A stretch of 64,000 nt of DNA from Ehretia macrophylla (GCA_037974665.1 CM075783.1:11799762-11863761), one strand, 5' to 3'; shown: positions 11,466-23,380, counted from the stretch's first letter. The notes: generated from the letters alone by a model not told the origin. A program made the numbers and translations.

Positions 11466-12125
11466 ATAATTGATGAATTGATGATATTAACAAGATATTT
11501 GAAAGCCCTTGAAAGTGTTACACGTTTCATGTACCACCTCAAATATGTGTGGCTGTCATTTAATAATCTTAAAAAACTGTTCGTGGAAATGGATTGCAAA
11601 TAATTATCGTTTACAAATATTTACCGACATGTGTCTAGTGTATGAATTTTACTGAACACATTGAACTTATGCATTAGACACAATGGTGATCGGTGTCAAC
11701 TATTAAAGCAGGAGAGGTTAGATATTATTATATCTTTGCAAACACAAAGTGGACTCTTACTTACAGAAAAATTTTCAATACAACTTAACGAAAGTCAAAC
11801 CGTGATTAATTATAGAGTGAACTCCATTTATGTGTGGAGCCTATCCCCTAGCCCATGAGGTCGTAGTTAATAGTTTCCCCTTACTTCACTAGGTCAGAGT
11901 ACTACCCTAGTGTTTTAGGCATGACGCCTTCTTTTGATCTTTTGGGAATTAGGAGATTGCAGAACATGAGGCGATGTCAAATGTTACATCAAATGTGAGG
12001 AAAAAATCAATTCTTCTTATTGTCTAATAGTATTGCTTGATTTCTTAAACACAAAAGATTATTATTGTTGAATTGATAAGTAGAATCAAATAAACAAAGA
12101 AATTAAACGAGGTCTCAAGTAGATT
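11466..12125 (+). repeat. Repeat shared with 54925-55490
   Basis: The two segments align from 'attgatgatatt' through 'atgtgtctagtg', 'ggtgatcg' and 'gataagtag.atcaaataaac'. The other copy is shorter by roughly 95 bp near 11890. Together with the matching Helitron-like ends at 9420-9690 and 54700-54930 this indicates one duplicated unit, later split here by the element at 9735-11348. The 61-codon frame at 11418 is not conserved and is not called a gene. Confidence 0.65.
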
Positions 12126-12848
12126 TGGATCGCTATTTAACGAAGAATAGCACTGTTGGCACTTCAAGACGACTTAATTTGCATTATAGTTTCCCCATTT
12201 TGAAAATTTTAAATTGATGTACTTTAAAATTGTTCAAGTGTAATTCGTACATGGTTTGAGCTGGGTAAAATAATTAATGTTTAGGTACAAATTCGCTTGG
12301 GACTCCGCTGGAAATTTGTGCCGCAAAGTACCTACAAAAAAGGTCCACAGGATTAAACCCATTAGACCCATCTGATATTTAAGTTAGCTGGAGTCCGAAA
12401 ATTAATTGTAATTTGAGCAAATAAGTGAGTTAGAAAGATTTTAGTTACCCTTCTTGGAAAATGTACCTTACTATATACAGTAATATTTGATACTAGGAGG
12501 GTGCGACACGTCTCTCTCTGCATCCGGGACGCCCTAAAGCTTGGAGCCCATGGAGGTTAGGGTTCGATTATTGCCAGATGGTCATAGGTCGTGCATTTGA
12601 TCCACTGCTAATGTTTCTATCTTCTTTTAATATTTTTAATTATATCGAATGTTACTTTTACCCTTATATTCTTCACCCTTTATCAATTAATAGTCATAAT
12701 CGACAATTGACTAGATGGATTTGATCCTCCCACATACATATTAGTTATTGAGCCCAGACTCATTTTTATGGATGCGGGCCAAACACACTGAAATTTATTT
12801 ATTCGAATACAAATTTACATGGTGTTTCCTTATTATTATGGGAAGCAA
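12126..12848. other. Non-coding spacer
   Basis: No gene, RNA or repeat end could be recognised. A GGTTCGA string near 12570 recalls a pol III B box, but no matching A box or SINE structure was seen. Confidence 0.4.
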
Positions 12849-12936
12849 AAAGCAGTATCTCACACACAAATACTCATTTATTCACATATAATAAAGCAGT
12901 ATCTCACAGACAAATACTCATTTATTCACACGTAAT
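12849..12936. repeat. Two-copy tandem repeat, 44 bp unit
   Basis: 'aaagcagtatctcaca' followed by 'acaaatactcatttattc' occurs twice with a period of 44 bp, with few differences. It lies just beyond the 3' end of the MLP-like gene. Confidence 0.85.
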
Positions 12937-12999
12937 ATCTCATCATGCATATAAGTGGATTGCATCTGGTCTAGCACGAACTTATTATATGATTCATTA

Positions 13000-13905
13000 T
13001 TACGCTCTAGCCTTTGGTGTTCCCAGGTGGTGAGTCTCGATATCTTTCGTGACATGAAGAAGAAAGTCGATCAAGTTGTTCGGATCTGGTACATCTTCAT
13101 TCAGCTTCTCGTATTCGAAGGTCCATGTCACCAAGTTGTTCACACCATGTTTGTCAACATGAACAGTTAAGAGAAAGGTCTTGTACAACTCCTTCAGATC
13201 TCCTTCAATCACATTATATGTGACTGACTTCTTTTCCTCATCTATGGCTTCAATTATTTCTTTAGCAACACAATCTTTCCCATCTATAGTTCAATAAAAT
13301 TAGTCCACACAAAAGTACATTTTCAAACCTAAGCATCGAAGTCTTGAATTATCACTTTGTTATTGATTTAATAGAATACACCGTGCATTTTGGGTTAATA
13401 ACCAATTTAGTCCTTTATTTTTTAAAGTGTAATATTGTAGTCATTTATCTTTTAAATATGTGACACCATTAAAATTTGAAGGAACCACTTTTTTTTTCGA
13501 TCCATCAAATTTTAAACTGAAAAGTAAAAAAACACTAATGGTGTCACATATTGAAAAGATAAAAGACTATCATGTTGTACTTTTAAAAATAGAGAACCAT
13601 TATGTCAAACACAATAAAAATTAGGAACTAAATTGACTATTGACCCTAACATGTTTAATTGTGTAAACATGCGCACACCCACATACAGGAAAAGAGTTGA
13701 GAGAGAAGTCATGCGCCTTACCATGTTTGTATTTCCAGACGAGGAGAGAGCCTACAGTTCCCCATTCGCCATCATGTAAATCACAACCTTGAACTTTATC
13801 AGGGCTAATACTAGATATATTGTGCGGCCTGTACCTAAGTACCTCATGAAACACATCCCCGTCAGACTTGATCTCAATTTGCTTAACCATCTTAGTGAGG
13901 ACCAT
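13000..13905 (-). CDS. Major latex protein-like (Bet v 1 / PR-10 superfamily) protein
   Basis: A two-exon gene. Exon 1 is 13905-13722 (184 bp), ending at the donor G|GTAAGG. Exon 2 is 13283-13000 (284 bp), after the acceptor CTATAG. Joined in phase (1+2) they give 155 residues, the normal length of the MLP subfamily. Landmarks are VKQIEIKSDGDVFHEVLR, SPDKVQGCDLHDGEWG (the MLP version of the Bet v 1 loop), the joined HGDGKDCVAKEIIEAIDE, YNVIEGDLKELYKTF, and the C-terminal helix FLLHVTKDIETHHL. The Bet v 1 fold makes a hydrophobic ligand cavity. MLPs are soluble proteins linked to defence, stress and binding of steroid-like or hydrophobic ligands, and the ligand here is unknown. The intron contains a 255 bp MITE. 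There is a TATA box 93 bp upstream of the ATG. The frame is fully open, so it is probably functional. Confidence 0.9.
13392..13646. mobile_element. MITE inside the MLP-like gene intron
   Basis: The ends are inverted repeats: GGGTTAATAACCAATTTAG on the left and GGGTCAATAGTCAATTTAG on the reverse complement of the right. Inside, 'ATATGTGACACCATTA' occurs in both arms. It is about 255 bp, nearly all arms, and non-coding. It lies wholly between the donor (13721) and acceptor (13284), so it lengthens the intron without touching the exons. Flanks allow at most a 2-3 bp target duplication. Confidence 0.75.
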
Positions 13906-13997
13906 GTCTTCTTAGGATCTTAAAGAAACAAAGCTACGAAACTTTGGAAAATATATCAGTTGAAGGCAAGTGATGGAAAGATGCTAGAACCTCTGGT

Positions 13998-14007
13998 CTT
14001 TATATAG
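13998..14007 (-). promoter_or_regulatory. TATA box of the MLP-like gene
   Basis: CTATATAAAG on the minus strand, 93 bp upstream of the ATG at 13905. This predicts a transcription start near 13970 and a leader of about 65 nt. Confidence 0.6.
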
Positions 14008-14642
14008 TTGAGGGGAGGATAGTCTCGGCACAAAATGGGGGAGATGGGACTTTCTGACAATGACGTTTGTATATATCACTAATTTGGTGAGAGATGAAGT
14101 AAGTCTCACATGTATTTAAGATCCACTTTATATAAAAATGACTAATTGAATAACAACCCTTGCATACAAGGGGCATTGCATCTCATTTTAAGCCTATAAT
14201 ACTAACCTTTCAAACAATACTTACTATGCACGACGAAGGGTAAGAGTCACTTCTTGAACTTTGCAAATCACATTCAAAACTTTTTGATGTCTCGCTGGTT
14301 GTTGCTTTTGAATTGTGTATGTGCTCTTCACAAAAAGTCAAGTCCTGCATTGTAGGTGATTGTAATGTCTTCCTTTAATTTGAGACCTAATATAAGGGAA
14401 AAAATATTTTTAAGGTCACAAATTATCTCTTGAGTCTTGTTTTGGCCAACTAACTATTTTTCTTCGAAAATGACCATTAATTTATCAATAGGGTTACATT
14501 AGAATAGTTTAAGTTAATAACCCAATCATTTTTAATTGTGTAAACATGCGCACACACAGGAAAATAGTTAAAGGGAGAAGTAATGCGAATTCCAGTTACA
14601 TAACAACTAAATTACTATTAGAAAGAAATATTATTGCCTTAC
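14008..14642. other. Spacer between the two MLP-like units
   Basis: No coding sequence. About 14535-14600 is related to the start of the neighbouring gene's intron ('aattgtgtaaacatgcgcaca'), so it is intron-derived sequence of the exon-1 relative. No exon 2 equivalent was found between here and the intact gene. Confidence 0.6.
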
Positions 14643-14826
14643 CATGTTTGTATTTCCAAAGGAGGACAGAGCATGCAGTTCCCCATTCTCGTTCATGTAA
14701 GTCACAACCTTGAATTTTATCAGGGCTTATACTAGATATATTGTACGGCATGTACCTAAAGAGCTCATGAAACACATCCCCGTCAGACTTGATCTCAATT
14801 TGCTTAACCATCTTAGTAAGGGCCAT
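14643..14826 (-). pseudogene. MLP-like exon 1 relative lacking exon 2
   Basis: 184 bp, the same length as exon 1 of the intact gene, and it begins MALTKMVKQIEIKSDGDVFH. It shares SPDKIQGCDLHE and ends at the same G|GTAAGG donor. Differences include HEREWGTACS, where the intact gene has HDGEWGTVGS, so a normally conserved loop glycine is Arg. No second exon exists downstream. About 40-55 bp upstream of its ATG a transposon-like GGAGACG repeat region begins, so its promoter is gone. It is most likely a truncated tandem duplicate. A short transcript cannot be ruled out. Confidence 0.8.
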
Positions 14827-14879
14827 CTCTTCTTAGGACAACAGAAATTAGATGAAAATTGTTGTTGCCAAAAATTATG

Positions 14880-15720
14880 GCAAATTGGAGACGGAATGGC
14901 GACGACATAGCCAAGTCGTCTTCAAACCGTCTCCACATGATGACTATGTGGAGACGATCTTATAATTTGTCTCCAAAAGTGTCCAGTTGGCGACTACTTG
15001 GAGATGACATATCCAAACCGTCTCCAACATGGTGACTACATGGAGACGACAAACATATTTCGTCTCCAAACCGTCTCCAATTGAAGTTCAATAATTTAAA
15101 TATTAATTATGTTAATTTATTATTTAATATATTAACTAAATAGATAACTAATTAAAATATAATTAATATTATTTATTTAACACCTTATTAGTTAATCATT
15201 TAATTAACATAATATTTTTTTTCATTTAACGCATATTAATTGTTTAAATATCTAATTTTATTTATTAGTACGTAGTAATAATTTTTTTGTCAATAATTAA
15301 TGCTTAAGATTAATTACTCAATTACCTAATTTTAAATTTTATTTATGTATTTATTTTAATTACTTTAATTAATTAAATTAGTAATGTTAAGATTTATAGT
15401 TTGATAAAAGGAAAAAAATAATATAATTGTAAGCGTATCTTGATTTTAAAAAAAAATAGTTTTAATTATTTTAATTATTTATTGAAATTAAAATTTGTAC
15501 AATATTTTTTATTGTCCCTTAAACAAATAAAATAAATAAATAAAACAAAAAAAAAAAACAAAAAATTTGCTTCTTTGGAGACTTGGAGACGGACTAGCCT
15601 ATTTCTATTTGGAGATGGAACTGCGGGTCTATCGTCAAATGGAGACGGAACTACTGTCCCATCTCCAAATGGAGACGAGCCAGTCCGTCCAAACCCAATC
15701 CAATCCCTTCGAAAATCGAG
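14880..15720. mobile_element. CACTA-like non-autonomous element with GGAGACG repeats
   Basis: Both ends are dense in GGAGACG and CGTCTCC in direct and inverted copies (14880-15090 and 15575-15685), around an AT-rich non-coding core. Clustered subterminal motifs of this sort, such as TGGAGACGG and 'gcgacgac', are typical of CACTA (En/Spm) relatives. No clean CACTA terminus or 3 bp target duplication is visible, so family and limits are approximate. It lies directly against the promoter side of the MLP exon-1 relative. Confidence 0.5.
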
Positions 15721-15770
15721 CCCAGTCGCGAGGACACACGTACATTATGGCGCCTATAATACGAACATCC

Positions 15771-15902
15771 TATCTATTTTTTGACCGCTTTATCACGTGG
15801 ATGTTATAATCTATCATAGTTGAGGGCAAAATTAGCACGCGACTGTTATAATTTATCACAGTAATGTGCAAGTCACGTGATAAAGCCGTAAAAAAATAGA
15901 TA
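15771..15902. mobile_element. Small palindromic MITE
   Basis: The left arm TATCTATTTTTTGACCGC continues TTTATCACGTG. The right arm is its reverse complement with few changes (CACGTGATAAAGCCGT then AAAAAAATAGATA). Arms are about 29 bp and the total is 132 bp. The interior holds two copies of 'gttataat.tatca.agt'. It could fold into a long hairpin. Confidence 0.7.
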
Positions 15903-16031
15903 GATTTTATTATCGGGATTAACGTTGTCCTACTAAATTAATTTTAAAGACTAAAAAGTTCATTTTCAAAGATTAAAGACCAAAGTGTCACAACGACAAA
16001 ACATTAAAAACTAATGAGGGCATTTATGCTT

Positions 16032-16817
16032 TTATGGAACAGAAAATGAGTTTAAGATGGTTGTGTTGTGAGATTTCAGTTGCAGGGATCAACTCTTCAT
16101 TTGTCTAATATGTGGCATTGAGGTTTCAAGAAAGATTTTTACTGTATTACATAGATTGATTAAAGAATTATTAAAATGGATGCAATGTTAAAGACATTAG
16201 CATCTTGGATAGTCATCTGCTTCTTCTTTGTCTCTGTATCAGTTTTTTATACCAGGTTTCCATGATGTAATTATGATGAAGAGGGATTTTTACTGTAATT
16301 GCATTTTGGAATGTCAAAAAGTGAGTGATTTCTTCATTGTAGTGGCTTATATCTCAATCCCAATTGAGCTCCATTACTTAGTCAGTTGTTCGAATGTACT
16401 GTTCAAATAGATGTTATTTCAATTCAATGCCTTCATTGTTTTGTGGGATGACTCATTTACTCAATGGTTGTACTTATGGCCCTCATCCATTTTAACTCAC
16501 GCTTTCGCTCACCATTTTCAAAATTCTTACTCCTCTGGTCTTTGTTGCTACTGCTATTACCCTCATTCCTTTGCGGCTCAAAGTCAAAGTATGGGAGTTT
16601 ATTCTTACAACATTCCTATACCAATCATTGAAGGAACAAATCCTTTCTAACATTATTTTTTATGTTCGAACAAAAATGTACAAACTTAGAAAAGTTAAGT
16701 ATACTCTTTTGAACTAGGCCATTTGTAGGGCCTGGAACATATATGACCACTCATACTGGTGAATCTTTTGTAACTATGTAAATATTTTTGTTGATTATAT
16801 ACTTACATTTACTTTTA

Positions 16818-16855
<38 letters not shown>

Positions 16856-18307
16856 ACCTTCTTATACCAATAATGATTTACCTTGTTGCAATTATTGTAT
16901 CTAGACTTGCTCCGAATAATCTGTTACTTCCATTTCAAATGAAGTCTTTCTTATTGCTCCCCTTCTACTTAAATTTTTGAGCTTCGTCCTAAAATTGACT
17001 GAAATAAAGGAAAAGTAGTTGAATGTGTGCTTGACTCACGAGGTGAGTTATTTATTCTGCTTAATTCGAACCAAAATTTCTTTTGATTTTAAGTTTCATC
17101 ATTTACAGTTCAGCAAAACAAATTGTCTTCAGATCAATAGACAATATACACATACTATATTGTGCAGGGTTTCGTAATTATCAAGAAGTGCATTTAAGTT
17201 GGGTATATGGACATCCTTACTCATATCCAATAGAGGATCTCATTAAGTTTTACTCTCGTGAAAATGCTATTTACTAAGTCCAACTTATATGCATAATCCA
17301 TCTTCTTCAAGTCTTGTGCGAAGGAAATAGAGGTTTTGAAATTTTGGTATCAACAATTCCTAAAGACAGCAATAATGTCTTCTCTCTAAGGAAACCTTCG
17401 GGGGTATGAATAAGTCTCGCATTCCCTGTGTCAAATTTTACTGTGATTGTCCTAGATTTCCTTTCTTCCTTTGGATTTATATCCGTTGGAAAAATTGTTA
17501 CTATTTAAGTGCAGGTAAATCTACTCCTAAAGTCTCTTATAAGAATGAAAGAACAAAAATGCAATTTAGTGCTATTTGTTCATCATAATTATTTATTTTT
17601 GTCAAAGAATATTTATTTGCAAATTGTAAAGCTTTCAGTTTTCCATGGGGATCTAGTAATGTTGACCATACCATTCTAATGTATTGTCCTTTTGGTTGAT
17701 TTTATCAACAAAGGTGAATTTTGTTATTGAGACTCCTTTTCATGTAATATTTTTATACAAGTTTCATAAACTGAATGTAATTTATCACTGCCTCTTGAGT
17801 ACTCTAAAGTGATAACACTCTATCTAAAAGTACAAGTAAAAGGAGTACGATGCACGAAGTTCTTGTTATTGACCAATTTTATATAAAGATGAATTATGAA
17901 TTTAATATAATGCTACTCTATACTTGGAAATCATTTGTCCTTTGGCTACTTTTCACGATGTCTTGTAATGGATTTAAAATTGTCCTTTTACTTCTCAACA
18001 TTTATTTAAAACTTATTAGTTATTTGAATTTATTTTTTTTTATAAGCTAAAGATAATAATTTGTCCTGTGAAAAAAATTATTTTCATAAAAACCCTACTA
18101 ACTCAAATTAACTATCCCATAATTTATATTATTAACACTATTTATTCCAATTCATTAATACAAGTTGATTTTCATTGTTATAAATTAACATTATTTGTTC
18201 CAATTCATTAATACTAGTTGATTTTTGTTGTAAATAATTTTATTTATAATACTTTTTTAATATACATTCAGCTCATCCCGTAAATATACACTGTCAGCCC
18301 TACTAGT
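16032..18307 (+). repeat. Dispersed repeat copy B with Helitron-like 3' end
   Basis: It aligns with copy A (2727-3548 plus 8906-9645) and holds extra middle sequence (about 16200-16430 and 16580-17040). The end reads 'cagccctaCTAGT' at 18303-18307. No intact coding frame: the exon-like frames seen in copy A are broken here. The next recognisable sequence is the LINE fragment. Confidence 0.7.
16823..16850. repeat. (AT)14 microsatellite
   Basis: 28 bp of perfect AT dinucleotide repeat inside copy B. Copy A has no comparable tract. Confidence 0.95.
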
Positions 18308-18407
18308 CTTTACTATTATCTAAAAGACTATGCTGGGGTATAATTGTCCAAGCGTGCATATTTGTAGCTCATCACCAATCTTGTCATATTAGAATATTTG
18401 TCCAAGC

Positions 18408-18439
18408 ATGCATATTTGTCCATGGCAAAAAATCTTGCA
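18408..18439 (+). mobile_element. LINE fragment left of the chromovirus
   Basis: 'catatttgtccatgg' then 'aaaaaatcttgca' recurs at 28219-28244 within the LINE reading frame (PWKKILQV). Removing the chromovirus and one TTGCA copy joins this fragment directly to 28045. The LINE is 5'-truncated. Its true left limit may lie slightly upstream (18340-18410), where the same motif recurs in scrambled form. Confidence 0.7.
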
Positions 18440-20830
18440 TGTCACGCTCCAACTCGACCCCACCTATGATCAGTCAGGATGCAACAGAATTTCGACAGTA
18501 TAACGACAAAAATTAAGACACCGAGGCTCTAAATCAACCTCTCAGAACATCATATAACCAAACTCCTCAACCATTTAACAATCAACTCCTCAATTAAGTT
18601 AACCACATGCAACATAACCATAGTATACAATAATCATTCTTAGTTATACGCCTCCGTTCCACTTCATACATAAACTATACATACATATCAAAATAGATTA
18701 TAAATCAACTTAGTAATCTAAACATGATCAAAAGAAGACTACTAAACTATTATACATAAGTCTTCATACTAAGGTAGGTTTTACAATACATCATATTACA
18801 ATAACTATTAACAATCTCATGGCAAAAACTCCTGCACATAAGACTCATCCACGTAAGGCACATTTTCCTCTTTTGGAGGCACATACCCATAATCTTGCTC
18901 AAGGACACCTGTAAGCATGCAATAATAGAGAGTGAGCTTATATAAAATAAGCTTAGTGAGGATCCGATAGATCTCTAACAGTATTTACTATACTCCTTGG
19001 AAATGATCATTTGAGCAGTAAACACACAATAAAACATCAATAACAATATAAACATATAACTATAATAACCAATCAATAAAGGATACTCTAGTTGGTGTAG
19101 CTCTAAACGCCATCACAATCTCAACCATTCTTCTTATAACTCCCCATTACTCACGCACCCGAGGTACCTCACTAGCCCCTCCCTCCATGACACCTCCGTC
19201 ATGCGAGCTGGGGGTAATCTCTGGTAGTCATGCCGTTATCAACCCGACAGCCCAACGCTGCCCGAGAGGTGGCACACACATACCAAGACTCAGCAATAAT
19301 AATAAACATCATATCACAGGAGGACAACCTTTTTCGTTGACTATCTCCCGGTTCATCAATAATCAATCAATAATCATCTTTTCATCAATATAACATCAAA
19401 TAATCAATTAAACAATAAACAATTAAGTTAGATGACAAAGTAGGCCATCCAACTTAACATGCATTAAACACGTAATCTTACCCTAGTCTAACCATTTACA
19501 ACTCACAATTCAATCACTCAAACACCACCCAATCATCTAAAGGCATAGATCAACAATTTAAAGAAAGACAACCTAAACTTCAAATAATCATATCTTACAT
19601 TCTACTAATCCAAACAACTCCAAATCAGTTTCTAACACTTACCCATCCAATCAACTACATTAGCCCTCTCGGAAACCAACCAAGACACATCAAAATCAAG
19701 CCCAACAACCCTAAAACCTCAATGTACCTAGGCTGAAATTTTTGGATTTTCATACAAACATCACAATCAAAAATTCGGCATTATAACAGCGCTACCGCGT
19801 AATTAACAAACTTTTAGAAATCGACGGCAATCGATTCCAACCACAACAATTCAAGATATTCATCAAATAGCTAGTTAATCAACTTTTAATACCCGAAAAT
19901 AAATAATTTTGCTACAACGGTTCAAATCTTGTAGGAATACACATAAATGATCCCTAGCATGCACTGAGCAACAATATAACTTCAAATTAACATTCTAACG
20001 GTTCAAAATGCAATTATAAGCAAAAACATAAAAAATTACTTTTGAGATCTAGAATTTTTCTCTCACCTTTGATGCGAAATAAGCCTAGATATACGTGCAA
20101 TGCATGCCCAACAAGCGGAATCCAACTCGGCACGAAAAACTACGGTCAAAAACTAGCTTTGTCTATAAAAATTTGCTTTGAAAACCTTTGAAATTTCTTT
20201 CTCTTTTCTCCCTTGAACCTCTCAGCCTTGTATGTGTTTTTGAGGGTGTGTTTGTGCTTTGTTAGTAGGTGTTGATGCATATAAGTAGAAGTCAATCAAT
20301 TTAAAAGAAAGTCAAATTAGTTCTTTTAGTCTTTTAATTCTATTTTTAGTCTTTTAATTCATTTCTTGACTATTTCTTGCTCAACCAATAAATTAACACT
20401 TAAATTAATTCTAGAAATTATATTTTAGGTGACAAAGAGTTTTACATTAAAATAGTTTCACCCGAGTCGGCTTAAAACTCGTTTTCTTGCAAAAGAAAGT
20501 GTAAAAATCTTTAAAATTCCAAAACCGATTCCAAATTCATTTTAATCAAACACAGGTCTATTAATACCCAAGAACTAGGTTTTAAAACGTTTAAAATACT
20601 CATGTAAAAATTTTAGCGGACATGTGCTCAAAATTCTATTCACTAAAATCGACGATAAAATTTCTGATTCCGGTTTTTATTAAAATTTCATGAATGCACA
20701 CTTAGCATATATTAGGAGTATTAATCACATTTTTAACACATTCTAAGTCATATAGCACATAAATAGGTCAATTAATACAAAACAAGATAAAACACGCAAA
20801 TCGAGATAAAACAAAATAAGGGATCTCACA
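18440..20830 (-). repeat. 3' LTR of the chromovirus
   Basis: 2,391 bp, and in element orientation begins TGTGAGATCCC and ends GTGACA. It aligns along its full length with 25710-28039. It keeps three short segments missing in the partner: one near 18514 (acaccgaggctc), one near 18590 (ctcaattaagtt) and one near 20330-20350 (a second 'agtcttttaatt'). Confidence 0.95.
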
Positions 20831-20992
20831 TTCGTCCCCCCTTAAAGAAATTTCGTCCCTGAAATTCTTACTTACTGAACGGAAAAGATCTGGGTACTGC
20901 TGCTGCATCTGATCTCGCATCTCCCAAGTAGTCTCCTCGATATCGTGATGCTTCCACAACACCTTGACCATTAGAATCTTCTTCGACCTCAA
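20768..20992 (-). pseudogene. Chromovirus polyprotein part: chromodomain
   Basis: Polyprotein C-terminus after a stop (MER-type Arg codon CGA changed to TGA at about 20993). KKILMVKVLWKHHDIEETTWE and YPDLF are the end of the chromodomain that follows integrase in this lineage. It is thought to direct integration to heterochromatin marks. The frame is the same as integrase and it runs past the polypurine tract into the LTR. Confidence 0.85.
20831..20847 (-). other. Polypurine tract of the chromovirus
   Basis: The minus strand reads CTTTAAGGGGGGACGAA directly before the 3' LTR. It primes plus-strand DNA synthesis. Confidence 0.85.
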
Positions 20993-20995
20993 TTC

Positions 20996-22219
20996 TCATT
21001 CCATCTGATCAAGAATACGAATCGGTCGCTCGTCATAAGTCAGATTCTCACGAAGCTGTAGCGGCTCTGGCTCAAGAATATGAGAAGGATCCATATTATA
21101 TTTCTGCAAATTAGACACGTGAAATACGTCGTGGACATTAGAGAAATTCTCTGGTAAAGCCAACCGATATGCTAACTTACCAACTCTGCCAGTAATCTCA
21201 AACGGCCCTACAAACCTCAGACTCAGCTTACCACCTTTACCATAACGAGCAAACCCCTTACGAGGTGACAATCTCAAGAAAACTTGATCCCCGACTACAA
21301 ACTCCAAATCCCAACGTCGCTTATCAGCATAACTCTTGAATTTGCTCTGTGCTATAAGCATTCTCTGCCTGATCAACTGAACATTCTTAATCTTCTCTAG
21401 AAGCTTTGGTACGATAGTCGGATCAATAGTCTTCATCTCTCCTACCTCGTCCCAATACAAAGGTGAACGACACTTACGGCTATAAAGAGCTGCAAAAGGT
21501 GCCATATCAATAGTAGCTTGATAACTATTGTTATAGACAAACTCAGCAAGTGGTAGATGTTTCTCCCAGTTCTTCCCGAAGTCTAGAACACAAGCCCTGA
21601 GCATATCCTCTAGAATTTGAATAGTCCTCTCAGACTGACCGTCGGTCTGTGGATGATAAGTTGTACTAAAATTTAGCTGAGTACCCAAAGTCTCCTGAAG
21701 TTTCTCCCGCAAACAAGAAGTAAATCGAGGATCTCGATCTGAGACAATACTAGATGGAATCTCGTGAAGTCTGACAATTTGATCCAAATAAAGATCCGTC
21801 AACTTTGCAACTTCATATCCCATCCGCATCGAAATAAAGTGAGCTGTCTTCGTCAAATGATCCACGACAACCCAAACTGCATCATTACCTCTCGGTGTTC
21901 TAGGCAAACCAGTGACGAAGTCCATCGTAATATGCTCCCATTTCCATTGTGGTATAACCAACGGCTGAAGCAAACTTGCAGGTCGTTGATGCTCGGCTTT
22001 TACTCGCTGACAAGTCAAACATCTAGATACAAACTGAGCAACTTCTCTCTTCATATTATTCCACCAATAATGTTGCTTCAAGTCCCGATACATCTTGGTT
22101 CCACCAGGATGAATAGTATACTTAGAATTATGAGCCTCTTCCAGAATACCTCGCCTCAAACCTAGTTCATCGGGAACACAAACTCTATTCCGAAACCGAA
22201 GAATACCATCCTCGTGCAC
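20996..22219 (-). pseudogene. Chromovirus polyprotein part: integrase
   Basis: 407 codons holding a whole integrase. The HHCC zinc site is HNSKYTIHPGGTK then CLTCQRVKAEH. The DDE core is WEHITMDFVTGLP, SSIVSDRDPRFTS and YHPQTDGQSERT with the Glu in QILEDMLR. The GPY/F module is LRFVGPFEITGRVG. The frame is in phase with RNase H upstream (stop at about 22262) and the chromodomain downstream (stop at about 20996). The catalytic residues are all present, so only the nonsense codons disable it. Confidence 0.92.
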
Positions 22220-22261
22220 TTTGAAGTCAGTCTGATCATCTGTGATATGATCCTTGATCTT

Positions 22262-22831
22262 CTAAAGTTTAACATCAAGCTGCTGAGCTTCTCTGATCTG
22301 AGACAGCAATAAAGGCTGAATACGGAGATGTGAACACATCACCTTAACCTGAGTCAACTCCGGTCTCCAATAAGTGAATTCCTCAAGAACCTCCCACTTC
22401 TTGACAGCCAAACAAGAAACACTTGTCTTACGGCTAAGAGCATCTGCCACAACATTTGTTTTCCCAGACAGATAACTGATAGAACAATTATAATCCCCAA
22501 GAAGTTCCATCCACCTCCGCTGACGTATATTCAACTCCTTCTGTGAGAATAAATACTTAAGACTTTTATGATTAGTGAAAATCTCAAACTTACTGCCCCA
22601 CAGATAATGATGCCACTTTTTCAGTGAGAAAACAACAGCTGCCAACTCAAGATCATGAGTCGGATAGTTCACCTCATATGGTTTCAACTTTCTAGAAGCA
22701 TATGCAATAACCCGACCATTCTGCATAAGTACACATCCCAAGCCCTCCTTGGATGCATCATTGTAGATAACCATATTATTGGTCCCCTCTAGTAGAGCAA
22801 GTATTAGAGCAGTAGTCAACCTCTTTTTCAA
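22262..22831 (-). pseudogene. Chromovirus polyprotein part: RNase H
   Basis: RT connection and RNase [66 protein letters not shown] and [10 protein letters not shown]. The first Asp motif has YNDAS where the family has YCDAS or YTDAS, and NHKSL stands where DHKSL is usual, so one active-site-region Asp has changed to Asn (G-to-A). The stop before it (TAG at about 22860) fits Trp TGG. Confidence 0.9.
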
Positions 22832-22861
22832 CTCCTGAAACCCACTCTTACATTTCTCATC

Positions 22862-23296
22862 CTAAACAAAGCTAGTATATTTCTGAGTTAACTTAGAAAG
22901 TGGCCCGGCAATCTTAGAAAAGTCCTTGAAAAACCTACGGTAATAACCCGCCAAGCCAAGAAAGCTACGAACCTCAGAAACATTCTCCGGATATTTCCAA
23001 GACATCACCGATGCAATCTTAGTGGGATCTACAGAAATACCACTCTGTGTGATAACATGGCCAAGAAAAGATATACGTTGCAGCCAAAATTCACATTTGC
23101 TAAATTTCGCATACAACTGATGCTCCTGTAACTTCTGTAAGACAAGCCGTAGATGTTGCTCGTGCTCCGATTCAGACGTAGAATAAACCAAGATATCATC
23201 AATAAAGATCACCACGAACTGGTCCAAGTAAGGTTGAAAAACCTGATGCATAAGATCTATAAATGCTGCCGGTGCATTAGTTAATCCAAAGGGCAT
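22862..23296 (-). pseudogene. Chromovirus polyprotein part: RT core
   Basis: Reverse transcriptase: [20 protein letters not shown], the catalytic FIDDILVYS, the thumb [17 protein letters not shown] and [15 protein letters not shown]. The frame reads upstream without a shift into [10 protein letters not shown] and the stop near 23383, so the true segment starts before the first Met. Confidence 0.92.
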
Positions 23297-23380
23297 AACA
23301 ACAAACTCATAATTCCCGTACCGAGTCCTAAAGGCAAACTTTGGAACATTCCCCGTGCGAATCTGAAACTGATAATACCC

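Noticed and set aside
11418..11603. 61-codon plus-strand frame
   Set aside because: The other copy of the repeat (near 54920) does not keep the frame.
12480..12600. Possible SINE: GGGTTCGA resembling a pol III B box
   Set aside because: No A box at the expected distance, no poly(A) end and no target duplication.
18308..18407. Target duplication of the LINE ('aaagactatgctggggtat' against 'aaagattattatgccaagg' after the poly(A))
   Set aside because: Too many mismatches and gaps to accept, and the left border of the LINE is itself rearranged.
19187..19393. Proline-rich frame repeated at 26344-26622
   Set aside because: The same non-coding LTR sequence of the chromovirus in both copies, without a start context or family similarity.
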